Below are positions 1 to 8,557 of a DNA stretch of 57,811 nucleotides, in pieces. The stretch spans positions 1 to 57,811 of the forward strand of contig JANYBG010000036.1 in NCBI GenBank assembly GCA_025360865.1, in the 5' to 3' direction. The position numbers and the translations under genes are program-made. The notes under the pieces are model-generated. The model had not been told where the DNA came from and made no database searches. It worked only from the letters and a program-made list of their open reading frames with translations. This DNA comes from Pseudomonadota bacterium. GTDB lineage: Bacteria; Pseudomonadota; Gammaproteobacteria; Steroidobacterales; Steroidobacteraceae. The stretch's first letter is position 1. Each line of letters starts with the position of its first letter.

Positions 1-54
1 GAACTCTGCCCGTGCAACTGGAAGCAAGGCGATGACACGCTCATGGCGGCCTGA
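1..54 (+). CDS. ahpC: C-terminal end of AhpC-type peroxiredoxin (partial)
   Basis: The frame open from base 1 encodes 17 residues (ELCPCNWKQGDDTLMAA) ending in TGA at 52-54. The LCPxNWKxGDxT tail is characteristic of AhpC/Prx1-type peroxiredoxins and carries the resolving-cysteine region. The rest of the gene lies outside the window. It overlaps or directly abuts ahpD, which is the expected partner: AhpD recycles AhpC in species lacking AhpF. The identification rests on a short tail plus this context. Confidence 0.7.
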   Translation, partial: ELCPCNWKQGDDTLMAA

Positions 55-622
55 CGTGCAGACGCTGGAGAACATCCGCGAGTCCCTGCCGGGGTACGCG
101 CGCGACCTGTCGCTCAACCTGGGCACGGTGCTCACCCCGACCGGTGCTCCACAGCTGAACGAGCGGCAGATCTGGTGCGTGGCGCTGGCCGCGGCGGTGG
201 CCTCTGGAAACGCGGGCTTCGCGCGCGACATCCAGGCGCTCGCGCTGCGTCACCTCGACGCCGCGCACGTGAACGCGGCGCACTCGTCCGCGGCCATCAT
301 GGCGATGAACAACGTCTACTACCGCTTCACGCACCTAGTGGAGGATGAGGAGTACGCGAAGCTGCCGGCGCGCCTGCGCATGAACGTCATAGGCTCACCA
401 GGCATCGCCAAGGCGGACTTCGAGCTGCTCGCGCTGGCCGTGTCGGCGATCAACGGCTGCGGCACGTGCATCGCCTCGCATGAGAGACAGCTGCGCCAGC
501 ATGGGCTGGAGCGTGAAGCCGTGCAGAGCGCGGTGCGCATCGCCGCAGTGGTGCACGCGGTCGCGCGCGTTCTGGCGAGCGTGGCGGGCGAGCGGGCTGC
601 GGGGAATACACGCGCCGCCTGA
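32..622 (+). CDS. ahpD: Alkylhydroperoxidase AhpD (carboxymuconolactone decarboxylase fold)
   Basis: 196 aa. AhpD is a small thiol disulfide reductase that transfers electrons to AhpC for peroxide reduction. The catalytic centre is visible as NGCGTCIASHE: Cys143, Cys146 and His150, with Glu131 twelve residues before the first Cys, the spacing known for the family. The N-terminal stretch ESLPGYARDLSLNLGTVL matches the family start, so the listed ATG at 32, which overlaps ahpC by 23 nt, may be slightly early; a GTG at 56, just after the ahpC stop, is an alternative. The layout indicates an ahpC-ahpD operon. Confidence 0.9.
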   Translation: MTRSWRPDVQTLENIRESLPGYARDLSLNLGTVLTPTGAPQLNERQIWCVALAAAVASGNAGFARDIQALALRHLDAAHVNAAHSSAAIMAMNNVYYRFTHLVEDEEYAKLPARLRMNVIGSPGIAKADFELLALAVSAINGCGTCIASHERQLRQHGLEREAVQSAVRIAAVVHAVARVLASVAGERAAGNTRAA

Positions 623-651
623 ATGGGGCAAGGAGCTGGCGCCGCCGGCGG

Positions 652-1956
652 TCAACCGGCGGCGTAGAACTGTCCGTCCCACCCCCCGAAGTACACGGTG
701 TCCCCGGAGACCACCGGCGAAGACACGACGGCGCCAACGCTGAACATGCGGTTCGCGCCGCTGACCATGTCGTCGTAGAAGAAGTCACCAAACACCGCCT
801 GGTAGTCGGGCGCGCCCTGCGCGTTGGTCAGGGCCGGCGCGTTCTTGCGCGCCCCGTCGGTGATCAGGGACCACGCGAGCTTTTGTTCCTTGAGGTCGAT
901 CGCTAGGAGTTTGCCGGCGTTCGATCCGATGTAGAGAAAGCCGCCCGCGAGCGCTGGCGAGGAGAAGAACGGCCAGCGCGGGAATGCCACGGCGTACAGG
1001 GGCGCGCCGCTCCCGGCATTCACCGCGTGGACCGTGGCGGTGTCCGAGGTGGCGAAGTACACCACTCCATCGCGGACAGCGGGCGAGCTCACCACCCACG
1101 AGCCATGCGTCGAGAAGGCCCAACGCTTGGCGCCGGTGGCCGCGTCCAGCGCATACAGGTTCGAATCCCGGCAACCGAAGTAGACCACCCCGTTGGCGAT
1201 GGCCGCCGAGGACTGAATACCCACCTGGTTGTGGATGTCCGGATCCTCGCCGGTCTTGAAGCGCCAACGCTGCTGGCCGCTCCGCGCATCCAGTGCGTAG
1301 AAGTAGCTGTCCCAGCTGCCGACGTACACTAGGCCGTCGGCGACGGCGGGCGTCGCGTGGACCACGTCGCCGGTGTGGAATTTCCAGCGCAGCTCACCAC
1401 TGCCGGCTGCCAGGGCATACACATTGCCGTCGCCGCTGCCGAAGTAAACGGTCCCCGCCGAGACAACCGGCGAGGACAGGAAGACGTCGAACGGGTCGGG
1501 CATGAGCTCCGCAGGCGGTTGCGCGCCGTGCAGGTGCAGCGCGCTGAAGCGCCGCTCGCCTTGGGTCGCGAACTTCCAGGCGAGCCGTCCGGTCGCGGCA
1601 TCCAGCGCGTAAAGGTTGCCGTCGTAACTGGTGATGAACAAGCGACCGTCCACCACCGCGGGCGATGAGCTGACACGACCTTGGGTGGCGAACTTCCACC
1701 GCAGCGCGCCGGAGCGCTGGTCCAATGCGTAGACGTTGTGATCCCCGCTGCCGAAGTACACCGTGCCACCGGTGACGGCGGGACTCGAGATGATCGGGCC
1801 GCCCGCCCGGAACCTCCACTTGACTCCGTGCAGTCGTGACACTCCCGAGTCCTGGTAGTCACCGCTGTGGCGCGCGTCCGCGCGGAACATCGCCGGTTCG
1901 GACGCGAACGCGGTGGCCATGATCACAAGAAGCGGCGTCGCGGCGGTCCATCTCAT
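652..1956 (-). CDS. PQQ-type beta-propeller protein, secreted (BamB-like)
   Basis: 434 aa with a short signal peptide (about residues 1-19). The body is eight near-identical blades of the form SSPAV-x-GTVYFGS-x-D-x-NVYALD-x-TG-x-LRWKF, the PQQ/quinoprotein-like repeat (Pfam PQQ_2) also used by BamB. I see no lipobox, so it is probably a soluble periplasmic propeller and not BamB proper. No dehydrogenase cofactor-binding N-terminal region is evident, so a PQQ enzyme is unlikely. Blade 4 to 5 holds an insertion (GEDPDIHNQ). It converges on ahpD with 29 nt between the stops. The substrate or partner is unknown. Confidence 0.8.
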   Translation of the reverse strand: MRWTAATPLLVIMATAFASEPAMFRADARHSGDYQDSGVSRLHGVKWRFRAGGPIISSPAVTGGTVYFGSGDHNVYALDQRSGALRWKFATQGRVSSSPAVVDGRLFITSYDGNLYALDAATGRLAWKFATQGERRFSALHLHGAQPPAELMPDPFDVFLSSPVVSAGTVYFGSGDGNVYALAAGSGELRWKFHTGDVVHATPAVADGLVYVGSWDSYFYALDARSGQQRWRFKTGEDPDIHNQVGIQSSAAIANGVVYFGCRDSNLYALDAATGAKRWAFSTHGSWVVSSPAVRDGVVYFATSDTATVHAVNAGSGAPLYAVAFPRWPFFSSPALAGGFLYIGSNAGKLLAIDLKEQKLAWSLITDGARKNAPALTNAQGAPDYQAVFGDFFYDDMVSGANRMFSVGAVVSSPVVSGDTVYFGGWDGQFYAAG

Positions 1957-2084
1957 GAGAGTTCCCTCGGGCTTGGCTGGCTGCTCGGGGAAGCATCATA
2001 TTAAAGAGGAAGGGCGTGCCGGGCTCGGCTGACCGCCGCAACGGGGCGGCTGGGCGTAAGCCCGGCGGCGCGCTTACCGAGCGC

Positions 2085-2729
2085 CTAGGACTTGGACGCG
2101 AGCGCGCGAGTGGCCATCCGCAACGCCTGGTTCAGGAGTTCGCGCGGGTCCACGCCGCTGAGAACCATGACCTTGGCCTTGGTGGCGGCCACCTGGATCA
2201 CTCCGTGCGTGAACCCCCAGACCGCCGTCGCTGCCACCATGCGGTTGCCGAGGTCCGCGCGTATGGAGCCGTCCTTAACGCCGTCATCGAGCACCGCGAC
2301 GATCAGCAGCAGCAGCGAATCACCCAACGTCTGGCAGGCGAGTTCATTGGCGCCGGGATCGGTCGTGTTGACCTCGCGCAGCCCGCAGCGCGCGAGGATG
2401 TCGAAATAGACGGGGAACTCCTGGGAGAAGCCGATGTAGGCGTCCCCGACGGCCTCGATCTTGTCGAGACCGGAGCGCTCGCTGCGCGCGACTTCCCCGA
2501 AGCGCTGCTCCAGACCGATGAGTGAGCGCTCGCAGAGCGCGTACATCAAGTCGGTCTTGTCCTTGAAGTAGACGTACAGCAGGGCGCGCGACAGGCGTGC
2601 GCGCCGCGCCACCTGGTCCATGGTCAGCTCATCCCAGCCCGACTTCCCGGTCACCTGCTCGGCCGCGTCGAGGATCTCCGAGCGGCGGCGTTCCTTCTCT
2701 TCTTGGCGGCGTTCGGCGATGTAATTCAT
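2085..2729 (-). CDS. TetR/AcrR family transcriptional regulator
   Basis: 214 aa from the ATG at 2729 (MNYIAERRQ); the longer ORF start at 2768 would run into the divergent gene and looks non-coding. The N-terminal TetR_N helix-turn-helix is clear: RSEILDAAEQ, then DELTMDQVARRARLSRALLYVYFKDKTDL. The C-terminal ligand-binding half has no recognisable specificity. Only 32 bp separate it from the divergently transcribed btuF-like gene, so the two probably share an operator region and the regulator may control its neighbour. That link is inferred from position only. Confidence 0.85.
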   Translation of the reverse strand: MNYIAERRQEEKERRRSEILDAAEQVTGKSGWDELTMDQVARRARLSRALLYVYFKDKTDLMYALCERSLIGLEQRFGEVARSERSGLDKIEAVGDAYIGFSQEFPVYFDILARCGLREVNTTDPGANELACQTLGDSLLLLIVAVLDDGVKDGSIRADLGNRMVAATAVWGFTHGVIQVAATKAKVMVLSGVDPRELLNQALRMATRALASKS

Positions 2730-2761
2730 GATGTACGAGCTTATCTCAGGGTTGTGACACC

Positions 2762-3670
2762 ATGACAATAATTAGATCGACCTGCACCGCGTTGTTGGCG
2801 GTCGCCTTCTGGTGCGGACCCGCCGCGCATGCCGGGAGCCCCTTGCGCGCCGTGGTTGATGACCTGGGGCGCACAGTCACCGTGTCGCAGGCGCCGCTGC
2901 GGATCGTGAGTCTGGCTCCGGGCGCCACGGAGTCGCTCTTCGCCGCCGGGGCGGGCTCCCAGGTGATCGCCACGGTGGAGTACTCGGACGAGCCGCCAGC
3001 CGCCCGCAAGGTGCCACGCATCGGTGACGTCGCCGCGATCGACATGGAGCGGCTGGTTTCCCTGCGTCCGGATGTGGTCGTCGTGTGGGCGTCCGGGGGT
3101 AACCCAGCCCAGCGGCAGAAGATCGCGGCCCTGGGCATCCCGATGTATCAGCAGCAGGTGGCCCGCCTCGCCGACATCCCCGCCGGCGTGCGCCGCCTCG
3201 GGGTCCTCGCCGGCACCTCGGACTTCGCTGACCGCGCCGCCCTGCTGTTGGATGCCCGCCTGAGGACGCTCAACCACGAATACGCGCACCGCGCGGGCAA
3301 GCTCCCGAGCGTGCTGCTGCAGGTCTGGAACCGACCGATCTACACAGTGGGCGGGAAGCAATTGATGAGCGACGCGCTCTCGATATGCGGGGCGCGCAAT
3401 GTATTCGGCGACCTACCCGAGCCGGGCCCGGTGGTGGACACCGAGGCGGTCATCGCCCGCGATCCCGATATCATCATCGTGGCGGCGCCGCGCGGAGAGA
3501 GCGCGACCTGGGTCAGTGACTGGAAGCGCTTCGGCAGCCTCTCAGCCGTGCGCGACAACCGGGTGGTGGTCTTCGAGGACCAGGCGCTCAGCCGGCTCGG
3601 CCCCAGCGTGATCGGCGCGACCGAGGGCCTGTGCCGGATGCTCGCCGGGCTTAGTCGCGGAAGTTATTGA
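2762..3670 (+). CDS. BtuF-like periplasmic substrate-binding protein (cobalamin/heme type)
   Basis: 302 aa, Sec signal peptide to about residue 24 (AAHAG). It shows the BtuF/FhuD/TroA-like helical-backbone binding fold: RAVVDDLGRTVTV, RIVSLAPGATESLFAAGAG, IDMERLVSLRPDVVVVW and a C-terminal DNRVVVFEDQALSRLGP. These proteins deliver B12, heme or siderophores to an ABC importer in the inner membrane. No permease or ATPase gene follows, so it is an orphan here. Its 3' end overlaps the convergent yajQ stop by 20 nt. Cobalamin is the most common annotation for this variant, but the ligand cannot be read from sequence. Confidence 0.75.
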   Translation: MTIIRSTCTALLAVAFWCGPAAHAGSPLRAVVDDLGRTVTVSQAPLRIVSLAPGATESLFAAGAGSQVIATVEYSDEPPAARKVPRIGDVAAIDMERLVSLRPDVVVVWASGGNPAQRQKIAALGIPMYQQQVARLADIPAGVRRLGVLAGTSDFADRAALLLDARLRTLNHEYAHRAGKLPSVLLQVWNRPIYTVGGKQLMSDALSICGARNVFGDLPEPGPVVDTEAVIARDPDIIIVAAPRGESATWVSDWKRFGSLSAVRDNRVVVFEDQALSRLGPSVIGATEGLCRMLAGLSRGSY

Positions 3671-4133
3671 ACTGCAGCGCGACCTCGAGTTTCGCGCCGC
3701 GTAGCAGCGCCATCGCGCTCTGCAGTTCATCGCGCTGCTTGCCAGTGACGCGCACCTTGTCGCCCTGCAGGCTTGCCTGGACCTTCAGCTTCGAGTCCTT
3801 CACCAAGCGTGAGATCTTCCTTCCGGTCTCCTGATCGATGCCCTGCCTCAGCACGACATCCTGCTGGGCCGCGGCGAGGTTGGATGAGGGCTCCTTGATG
3901 TCGAGGCACACCAGGTCGATGCCGCGCTTGGACAGGCGCAGCTTCAGGATCTCCAGCATTTGCTTGAGCTGGAAGTCGACCTGAGCTTTGAGCGTCACCG
4001 TGAACTCCTTCAGTTCGAACTGCGCGCCACTGTCCTTGAAGTCAAAGCGTTGCGCGAGCTCGCGGTTGGCCTGGTCGATGGCGTTGGTCACTTCATGCGA
4101 GTTCAGCTCGGAGACCGCGTCGAAGGAGGGCAT
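3651..4133 (-). CDS. yajQ: YajQ family nucleotide/c-di-GMP-binding protein
   Basis: 160 aa from the ATG at 4133 (MPSFDAVSELNSHEV), the universal N-terminus of the family; the longer ORF is a false extension. The sequence DFKDSGAQFELKEFTVTLKAQ and the end LEVALQFNNFRD are diagnostic. YajQ proteins have two ferredoxin-like domains; the Xanthomonas and Pseudomonas members bind cyclic-di-GMP and act with a LysR regulator, while others bind nucleotides or RNA. The length matches the family (about 160 aa). Which ligand applies here is not visible. Confidence 0.92.
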   Translation of the reverse strand: MPSFDAVSELNSHEVTNAIDQANRELAQRFDFKDSGAQFELKEFTVTLKAQVDFQLKQMLEILKLRLSKRGIDLVCLDIKEPSSNLAAAQQDVVLRQGIDQETGRKISRLVKDSKLKVQASLQGDKVRVTGKQRDELQSAMALLRGAKLEVALQFNNFRD

Positions 4134-4152
4134 GGAAAACCTCGGGTGCCGC

Positions 4153-4491
4153 TCAGCGCGGCTTCCTGGACTTGGGCTGCAGTTTGCGGCGGTGCTTGCG
4201 CGTGAGGGCCATGAAGCGCGGCGTGGGGCCGATGTCCTCGTACACCGGGTCACCCTGGTCGTCGGCTGATATGGCTTTGGCGCCCGCTATATATGGCATC
4301 GCGGCGGACACCCCCCGCAGCGCGGCGCCGAGCAATTCGGTGATCAGTTGTTCAGGAGTCCGCCCGGGGAACATCTGCGCGAGTGCGCAGAGGCGCGCCG
4401 CGTCGTCGATCGGCAACCGCACGGCGTACGCTTTGATGGTGCGTTCTCCCGTGGCGCCTTCCCGCCAGCTGTCGAGCAATTCTCTGAACAC
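4153..4491 (-). CDS. Conserved small cytoplasmic protein (pilin-assembly-annotated family)
   Basis: 112 aa from a GTG at 4491 (FRELLDSW), preceded by a GAAGGGA ribosome-binding site ten bases upstream; an ATG at 4527 would add 12 poorly supported residues. Recognisable conserved blocks are YAVRLPIDDAARLCALAQMFPGRTPEQLITELLGAAL, then DDQGDPVYEDIGPTPRFMALTRKH and a basic tail. Pseudomonas homologues I remember are labelled type 1 pili tip component or pilin assembly protein without strong experimental support. The gene sits 19 bp upstream of yajQ on the same strand, so the two may be co-transcribed. True function unknown. Confidence 0.7.
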   Translation of the reverse strand: MFRELLDSWREGATGERTIKAYAVRLPIDDAARLCALAQMFPGRTPEQLITELLGAALRGVSAAMPYIAGAKAISADDQGDPVYEDIGPTPRFMALTRKHRRKLQPKSRKPR

Positions 4492-4672
4492 GGTGCCACC
4501 GTCCCTTCGTGCGCATCCAGGGTGCATTTTAGCGGAAACGGACTCGCAGGATGCTCGCCGGAGATGGGCTTTGACGGCGCACGGAGCATCCGGGGGTCGC
4601 CGGCCGGTTGGGAACCCGGGCTAGCAACCGGGCGGGCGAGGGTGCGCGCGCCCGGTCTTCTCGAGCGACTGG

Positions 4673-5131
4673 TTAGCGCGGCTGTGCCGCGTAGCTCAGG
4701 GCGGTCTTGGTCGCGACGATGGCCGCATGGATGTGTCCAAGGGCGCGGTCACGCAGTCCCCGCGTCAGCGGGTCGTCCTCCTCGTGGGAGACGTCCTGGC
4801 GCACCTTGTGCAGCAGTTCGAGCGCCCTGTGTAGCCGGCCCGGGTTGTCGCTCGGGACGTCGACGGCGGGGTGATCATGGATGTCCTTGCCGTCATCAAC
4901 GGCGGCCTTCCTGATCTCGCCGATCGCTTGGTCGATCTCGGTGATCGCCACGTCTTCCTCGCCGCTGACCGCGGCGCCACCCGGGCGGTGTTCGAGCATC
5001 CAGCGCGCCGCGCGCAGGTCCGACAGCGCGTGCAGGTACGCCGGGTGCTTTCCGGGCAGGTCGGCGTTCGCCACCAGCGGCGCTGCCAGGCACATGAGCG
5101 TGACCAGCGGCAATTTATTCAGGTAACTCAT
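4673..5131 (-). CDS. Secreted small helical protein of unknown function
   Basis: 152 aa from the ATG at 5131, chosen because GGAGGAGC lies just upstream; the ORF-track start at 5260 has no such site. It has a signal peptide (MSYLNKLPLVTLMCLAAPLVANA) and a compact alpha-helical mature part: LPGKHPAYLHALSDLRAARWMLEH, then EEDVAITEIDQAIGEIRKAAVDDGKD, HPAVDVPSDNPGRLHRALELLHKVRQDV. I recognise this as a recurrent proteobacterial hypothetical family of periplasmic helical proteins, with no known biochemical role. It is divergent from the trp operon. Confidence 0.7.
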   Translation of the reverse strand: MSYLNKLPLVTLMCLAAPLVANADLPGKHPAYLHALSDLRAARWMLEHRPGGAAVSGEEDVAITEIDQAIGEIRKAAVDDGKDIHDHPAVDVPSDNPGRLHRALELLHKVRQDVSHEEDDPLTRGLRDRALGHIHAAIVATKTALSYAAQPR

Positions 5132-5294
5132 CCGAGCTCCTCCATGGGGTAGGGATTCTGGGGGCATGAAGCTGTCAGGGACGAGAACGAAGTGGCGGCC
5201 CGGCGGTTGACAGCCCGGGGCGCGCGGATGCGGCTGACTCAGGCCAGAAACACTCCGCACTCGGTAGGGGTTGCACGCGATCCACCACAGCAGC

Positions 5295-5324
5295 TTGACG
5301 GGCCTCCCGGGGCACGGCGATACT
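5295..5324 (+). promoter_or_regulatory. Predicted trp operon promoter
   Basis: TTGACG at 5295-5300, an 18-nt spacer, then GATACT at 5319-5324. These match 5 of 6 and 4 of 6 positions of the sigma-70 boxes. Counting from the -10 box places +1 at or next to base 5331, the A of the trpL ATG. No other box pair in the 200-base upstream gap looked better. No TrpR operator was recognised. The reading is visual only. Confidence 0.55.
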
Positions 5325-5330
5325 CAGGAC

Positions 5331-5384
5331 ATGGCGCACACACTCGTCAGCACGTCGCGTCTTTGGTGGTGGCGCTCTCCATAA
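5331..5384 (+). CDS. trpL: trp operon leader peptide, three tandem Trp codons
   Basis: 17 codons encoding MAHTLVSTSRLWWWRSP, followed by TAA. Three consecutive TGG codons near the 3' end, in front of a terminator hairpin and trpE, are the signature of a Trp-attenuation leader. Ribosome stalling at WWW under Trp starvation would free segment 2 for the antiterminator. The predicted transcription start coincides with the ATG, and the only SD-like bases (AGGA, 5326-5329) are one base from the ATG, so translation is probably leaderless. It is too short for the ORF track. Confidence 0.88.
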   Translation: MAHTLVSTSRLWWWRSP

Positions 5385-5474
5385 CGGAGTGGGCCTGACG
5401 GTTAGCTGTTCTCGCGATTTAGAATTCAACGACACCTGAAACCCATCTCCGGATAACACCGGGATGGGTTTTTT
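5371..5474 (+). promoter_or_regulatory. trp attenuator (alternative hairpins 1:2, 2:3, 3:4)
   Basis: Segment 1 (5371-5380, right after the Trp codons) can pair with segment 2 (5386-5395) around the trpL stop codon. Segment 2 core GGAGTGGG (5386-5393) is complementary to segment 3 CCCATCTCC (5442-5450) with one bulged T, giving the antiterminator. Segment 3 AACCCATC (5440-5447) pairs perfectly with segment 4 GATGGGTT (5463-5470), followed by a run of six T (5469-5474), giving the intrinsic terminator. The mutual exclusivity of 2:3 and 3:4 is seen directly; regulation is inferred from the classic E. coli mechanism. Confidence 0.85.
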
Positions 5475-5497
5475 GTTGTGCGCGCGCTGGAGTCGAC

Positions 5498-6886
5498 TTG
5501 TTACAACCTGTCTTTGACATCGCTGGTGACCTCGACACGCCCGTGTCGGCGTTCATGAAGCTCGCCGCCTTCGCGCCGCGCTTCCTGCTCGAGAGCGTGG
5601 AAGGCGGCGAGCGGCTCGCCCGCTACTCGTTCGTCGGTTTTGGCGACGCTTTCGAGGTGCGCCTCGACGATGCGGGCCTTTGGAGTGGCGGTGTCCGGAC
5701 CGCCGCCCCGACCACCGGCGGCGAATTGCTACAGGCGTTGCGCGTCGCGCTTGGCCAGGCGCCCAAGCCCGAACCGCGCATCGCCGGAGTTCCGCTCGCG
5801 GGCGGCCTCGTGGGCTACGCCGCCTATGACATCGTGCGCTATTTCGAGCGCCTGCCGGCTCAGGCGGCGCGGCGTACCGGCGTGCCGGCACTGCACTACG
5901 TGGCGCCGCGCTCGATGCTGGTATTCGACCACCTCACCCGCGGGATCGCGCTGGTCCACGCGGGTTCCGAGGAGGAACGTCGCTCGCTGCGCAGGGAAGT
6001 CATCCGCGCATTGCGCGGTGGACTGCCGGCGCCCACGCGCCAGGGACACCACTCCCCCCCGTTCGCTGAATACGCGCGCGCCGAGTACCTGCGGGGGGTG
6101 CGTCGCACCCAGGAGTACATCGCCGCGGGAGATGTCTACCAGCTGGTGCTCGCGAGCCGCTTCCGCGGTCGACACGATCTTGAGCCGTTCCAGGCGTACC
6201 GGGCGCTGCGCCTCATCAACCCGTCTCCCTACATGTACTACTGCGCGCTTGGCGATGTCGCCGTGGTGGGCTCATCACCGGAGGCGCTCGTGAAGCTCAG
6301 CGGCCGCGAGGCGCAGCTGCGGCCCATCGCCGGCACGCGCCCGCGAAGTCCTGATCCGGCCACCGACCGCGCGCGCGCCGAGGAGCTGCTCGCCGACCCC
6401 AAGGAGAACGCCGAGCACGTCATGCTGGTCGATCTCGCGCGCAACGATCTCGGGCGCGTCGCCGGCGCCGGGAGCGTCCGGGTCGAGTCGTACCGCTCCA
6501 TCGAGCGTTACAGCCATGTCATGCACATGGTCAGCGGCGTGCGTGGCGAGCTCGCCGCGGGCAAGGATGCGTTCGACCTGTTCGCCGCCGCGTTTCCCGC
6601 CGGCACCCTGGTCGGCGCCCCCAAGGTGCGCGCCATGCAGATCATCGAGGAACTTGAACCGGTCAGCCGCGGCCTCTACGGAGGCACGGTGGGCTACTTC
6701 GGCGCGAGCGGTGACATGGACCATGCCATCACTATCCGCACTCTGGTGTTCAAGGGCGATGAGTACAGCTATCAGGCCGGCGCGGGCATTGTGGCCGACA
6801 GCGTGCCCGAGGTGGAGCATGACGAGGTGCTGGCCAAGAGCGCGGCCATGGTGCGCGCGCTGCAACTCGCGGAGGAGGGCCTGTGA
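5498..6886 (+). CDS. trpE: Anthranilate synthase component I
   Basis: 462 aa, TTG start at 5498 with GGAG five bases upstream. It converts chorismate plus ammonia or glutamine to anthranilate. The N-terminal [18 protein letters not shown] block is the Trp feedback site region; the chorismate-binding domain shows [36 protein letters not shown] and [26 protein letters not shown] (not PIKGT) favours TrpE over PabB. It is somewhat shorter than the common 490-520 aa because of a compact N-terminus. First structural gene after the attenuator; overlaps trpG by 4 nt (GTGA). Confidence 0.95.
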   Translation: MLQPVFDIAGDLDTPVSAFMKLAAFAPRFLLESVEGGERLARYSFVGFGDAFEVRLDDAGLWSGGVRTAAPTTGGELLQALRVALGQAPKPEPRIAGVPLAGGLVGYAAYDIVRYFERLPAQAARRTGVPALHYVAPRSMLVFDHLTRGIALVHAGSEEERRSLRREVIRALRGGLPAPTRQGHHSPPFAEYARAEYLRGVRRTQEYIAAGDVYQLVLASRFRGRHDLEPFQAYRALRLINPSPYMYYCALGDVAVVGSSPEALVKLSGREAQLRPIAGTRPRSPDPATDRARAEELLADPKENAEHVMLVDLARNDLGRVAGAGSVRVESYRSIERYSHVMHMVSGVRGELAAGKDAFDLFAAAFPAGTLVGAPKVRAMQIIEELEPVSRGLYGGTVGYFGASGDMDHAITIRTLVFKGDEYSYQAGAGIVADSVPEVEHDEVLAKSAAMVRALQLAEEGL

Positions 6887-7512
6887 AGCCACGCCTGCTG
6901 CTGATCGACAACTATGACTCCTTCACCTACAACCTGGTGCAGGCCTTCCTGGTCCTGGGCGCGGAGGTGGACGTGTACCGCAATGACGCCCTGACACCTC
7001 AGCAGGCACTCGCGCTCGCACCGACGCACCTGTGCGTTTCCCCGGGCCCGGGCACCCCGTATGAGGCGGGCGTGTCCATGGACATGATCCGCGCGTTCGC
7101 CGGGGTGATTCCCGTGCTTGGCGTGTGCCTCGGGCATCAGGCGCTCGTGGAGGTGTTCGGAGGCAAGGTGGTGCGCGCGGACCGGCTGATGCACGGCAAG
7201 ACCTCGCTGATTCACCACGACGGACGCACGCTGTTCGCCGGACTGCCCGCACCCTGCGAGGTCGGGCGGTACCATTCACTCATCGCCGCTCCGGCCTCAA
7301 TCCCCGCTGAGCTGGAGGTGAGTGCGCGCACGGAGCAGGGCGAGATCATGGCCGTACGTCACCGCGAGCTGGTGGTCGAGGGTGTGCAGTTCCATCCCGA
7401 GAGCATCCTCACCCCGGACGGCCCGCGATTGATGGAAAACTTCCTGACGTACGCCACGGGGGCGCGCGCGCGTGCCGCGACTTCCGGGAGCGAGCATGTC
7501 ACCGCCGCGTGA
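6883..7512 (+). CDS. trpG: Anthranilate synthase component II, glutamine amidotransferase
   Basis: 209 aa, GTG start overlapping the trpE stop, so translational coupling is likely. It supplies ammonia from glutamine to TrpE. Class I amidotransferase features: [15 protein letters not shown] at the start, oxyanion strand SPGPGTP, nucleophile Cys82 in GVCLGHQ, and the His-Glu pair in VQFHPESIL. It is not fused to TrpD, unlike in enteric bacteria. In many related species this subunit also serves PabB for folate synthesis; no pabB is seen here. Confidence 0.95.
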   Translation: MKPRLLLIDNYDSFTYNLVQAFLVLGAEVDVYRNDALTPQQALALAPTHLCVSPGPGTPYEAGVSMDMIRAFAGVIPVLGVCLGHQALVEVFGGKVVRADRLMHGKTSLIHHDGRTLFAGLPAPCEVGRYHSLIAAPASIPAELEVSARTEQGEIMAVRHRELVVEGVQFHPESILTPDGPRLMENFLTYATGARARAATSGSEHVTAA

Positions 7513-8557
7513 GCTGCTGCAGCAATTGATCCAGCGCCGCGACCTCACCGAAACGCAGGCGGCGGACTTGCTCGCGCAGCTGGCTGATCCGCAGCTGCCG
7601 ACGGCCATGGCGGGCGCCATCCTCGCGGCGCTCACCGCCAAGGGTGTGGTGGCGGATGAGGTGCGCGGATTCGCGCTGGCCCTGCGGCGGCTGTCGTTGC
7701 GGCCGGAACTTCCCGCGGGCCTGCGCGCCATCGACATCGTCGGTACCGGCGGCGATGCCTCGGGGAGCCTCAACATCTCCACCGGAACCGCGCTGCTAAC
7801 CGCCGCCTGTGGCCTGCCGGTCATCAAGCACGGCAATCGCTCGGTCTCCAGCCGCTGCGGCAGCGCGGACGTGCTCGAGGCCCTGGGGCTTTCCATCCCG
7901 CTGGATGGCCAGGCCGCCGGTGACTGCCTCCGGGCCACCGGCTTCACCTACCTCTTCGCGCCGCACTACCACCCGTCCATGCGCGCGATCTCGCCTATTC
8001 GCGCCGCCCTGGGTGTGCGCACGGTGTTCAACATCCTGGGCCCACTGGTGAACCCGGCACAGCCGCCGCTGCATCTGGTTGGCGCCTACAGCCTCGAGAT
8101 CGCGCGTCTCATCGCCGACACGTTCGCGGGGCTGCCTGGCGAGCGGGCCTTCGTGATTCATGGCGCGGAAGGCTGGGACGAGCCCACGCCCATTGGACCT
8201 TTCACCGTGTTCGACGTGCGGCCGGGCCAAGTGGCGACCCAGGTGCGCTCGCCCGCGGACTATGGCCTCGCCACCTGCGTCGCGGCGGATCTGGCTGGTG
8301 GCGACGCGCGGCACAACGCGCAGGCGCTGCGATCCGTGCTCCACGGCGCGGACCGCGGCGCCCACCGCGATTGCCTGCTGCTAGGCGCGGCGCTCGCGCT
8401 CGAAGTCGCAGGTCTGGTGGATTCCCCGCGCGCGGGAATCGCGCGCGCCGCGGCCGCCATCGACAGTGGCGCCGCGCGTCGTGTCGTGGATGCGCTCGAC
8501 GCCAGTCGCCAGGCCGCGGCGCCCGGCGCCGCCCCCTCCATGAGGAGCAAGCCGTGA
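7496..8557 (+). CDS. trpD: Anthranilate phosphoribosyltransferase
   Basis: 353 aa from the ATG at 7496 ([18 protein letters not shown]), 17 nt inside trpG with GGGAG upstream; the ORF-track start at 7472 is less likely. It transfers phosphoribose from PRPP to anthranilate. Diagnostic stretches are [17 protein letters not shown] (PRPP loop), [22 protein letters not shown] (KHGNR anthranilate/PRPP site) and [11 protein letters not shown]. The N-terminal four-helix domain is complete. It overlaps trpC by 4 nt. Confidence 0.95.
   Translation: MSPPRELLQQLIQRRDLTETQAADLLAQLADPQLPTAMAGAILAALTAKGVVADEVRGFALALRRLSLRPELPAGLRAIDIVGTGGDASGSLNISTGTALLTAACGLPVIKHGNRSVSSRCGSADVLEALGLSIPLDGQAAGDCLRATGFTYLFAPHYHPSMRAISPIRAALGVRTVFNILGPLVNPAQPPLHLVGAYSLEIARLIADTFAGLPGERAFVIHGAEGWDEPTPIGPFTVFDVRPGQVATQVRSPADYGLATCVAADLAGGDARHNAQALRSVLHGADRGAHRDCLLLGAALALEVAGLVDSPRAGIARAAAAIDSGAARRVVDALDASRQAAAPGAAPSMRSKP

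Noticed and set aside
2730-2761. Cobalamin riboswitch before the BtuF-like gene
   Set aside because: The 32-bp gap is far too short for a B12 riboswitch and no B12 box is present.
5440-5474. Ordinary terminator of an upstream gene
   Set aside because: No plus-strand gene other than trpL is upstream, and the stem competes with an antiterminator, so it is an attenuator.
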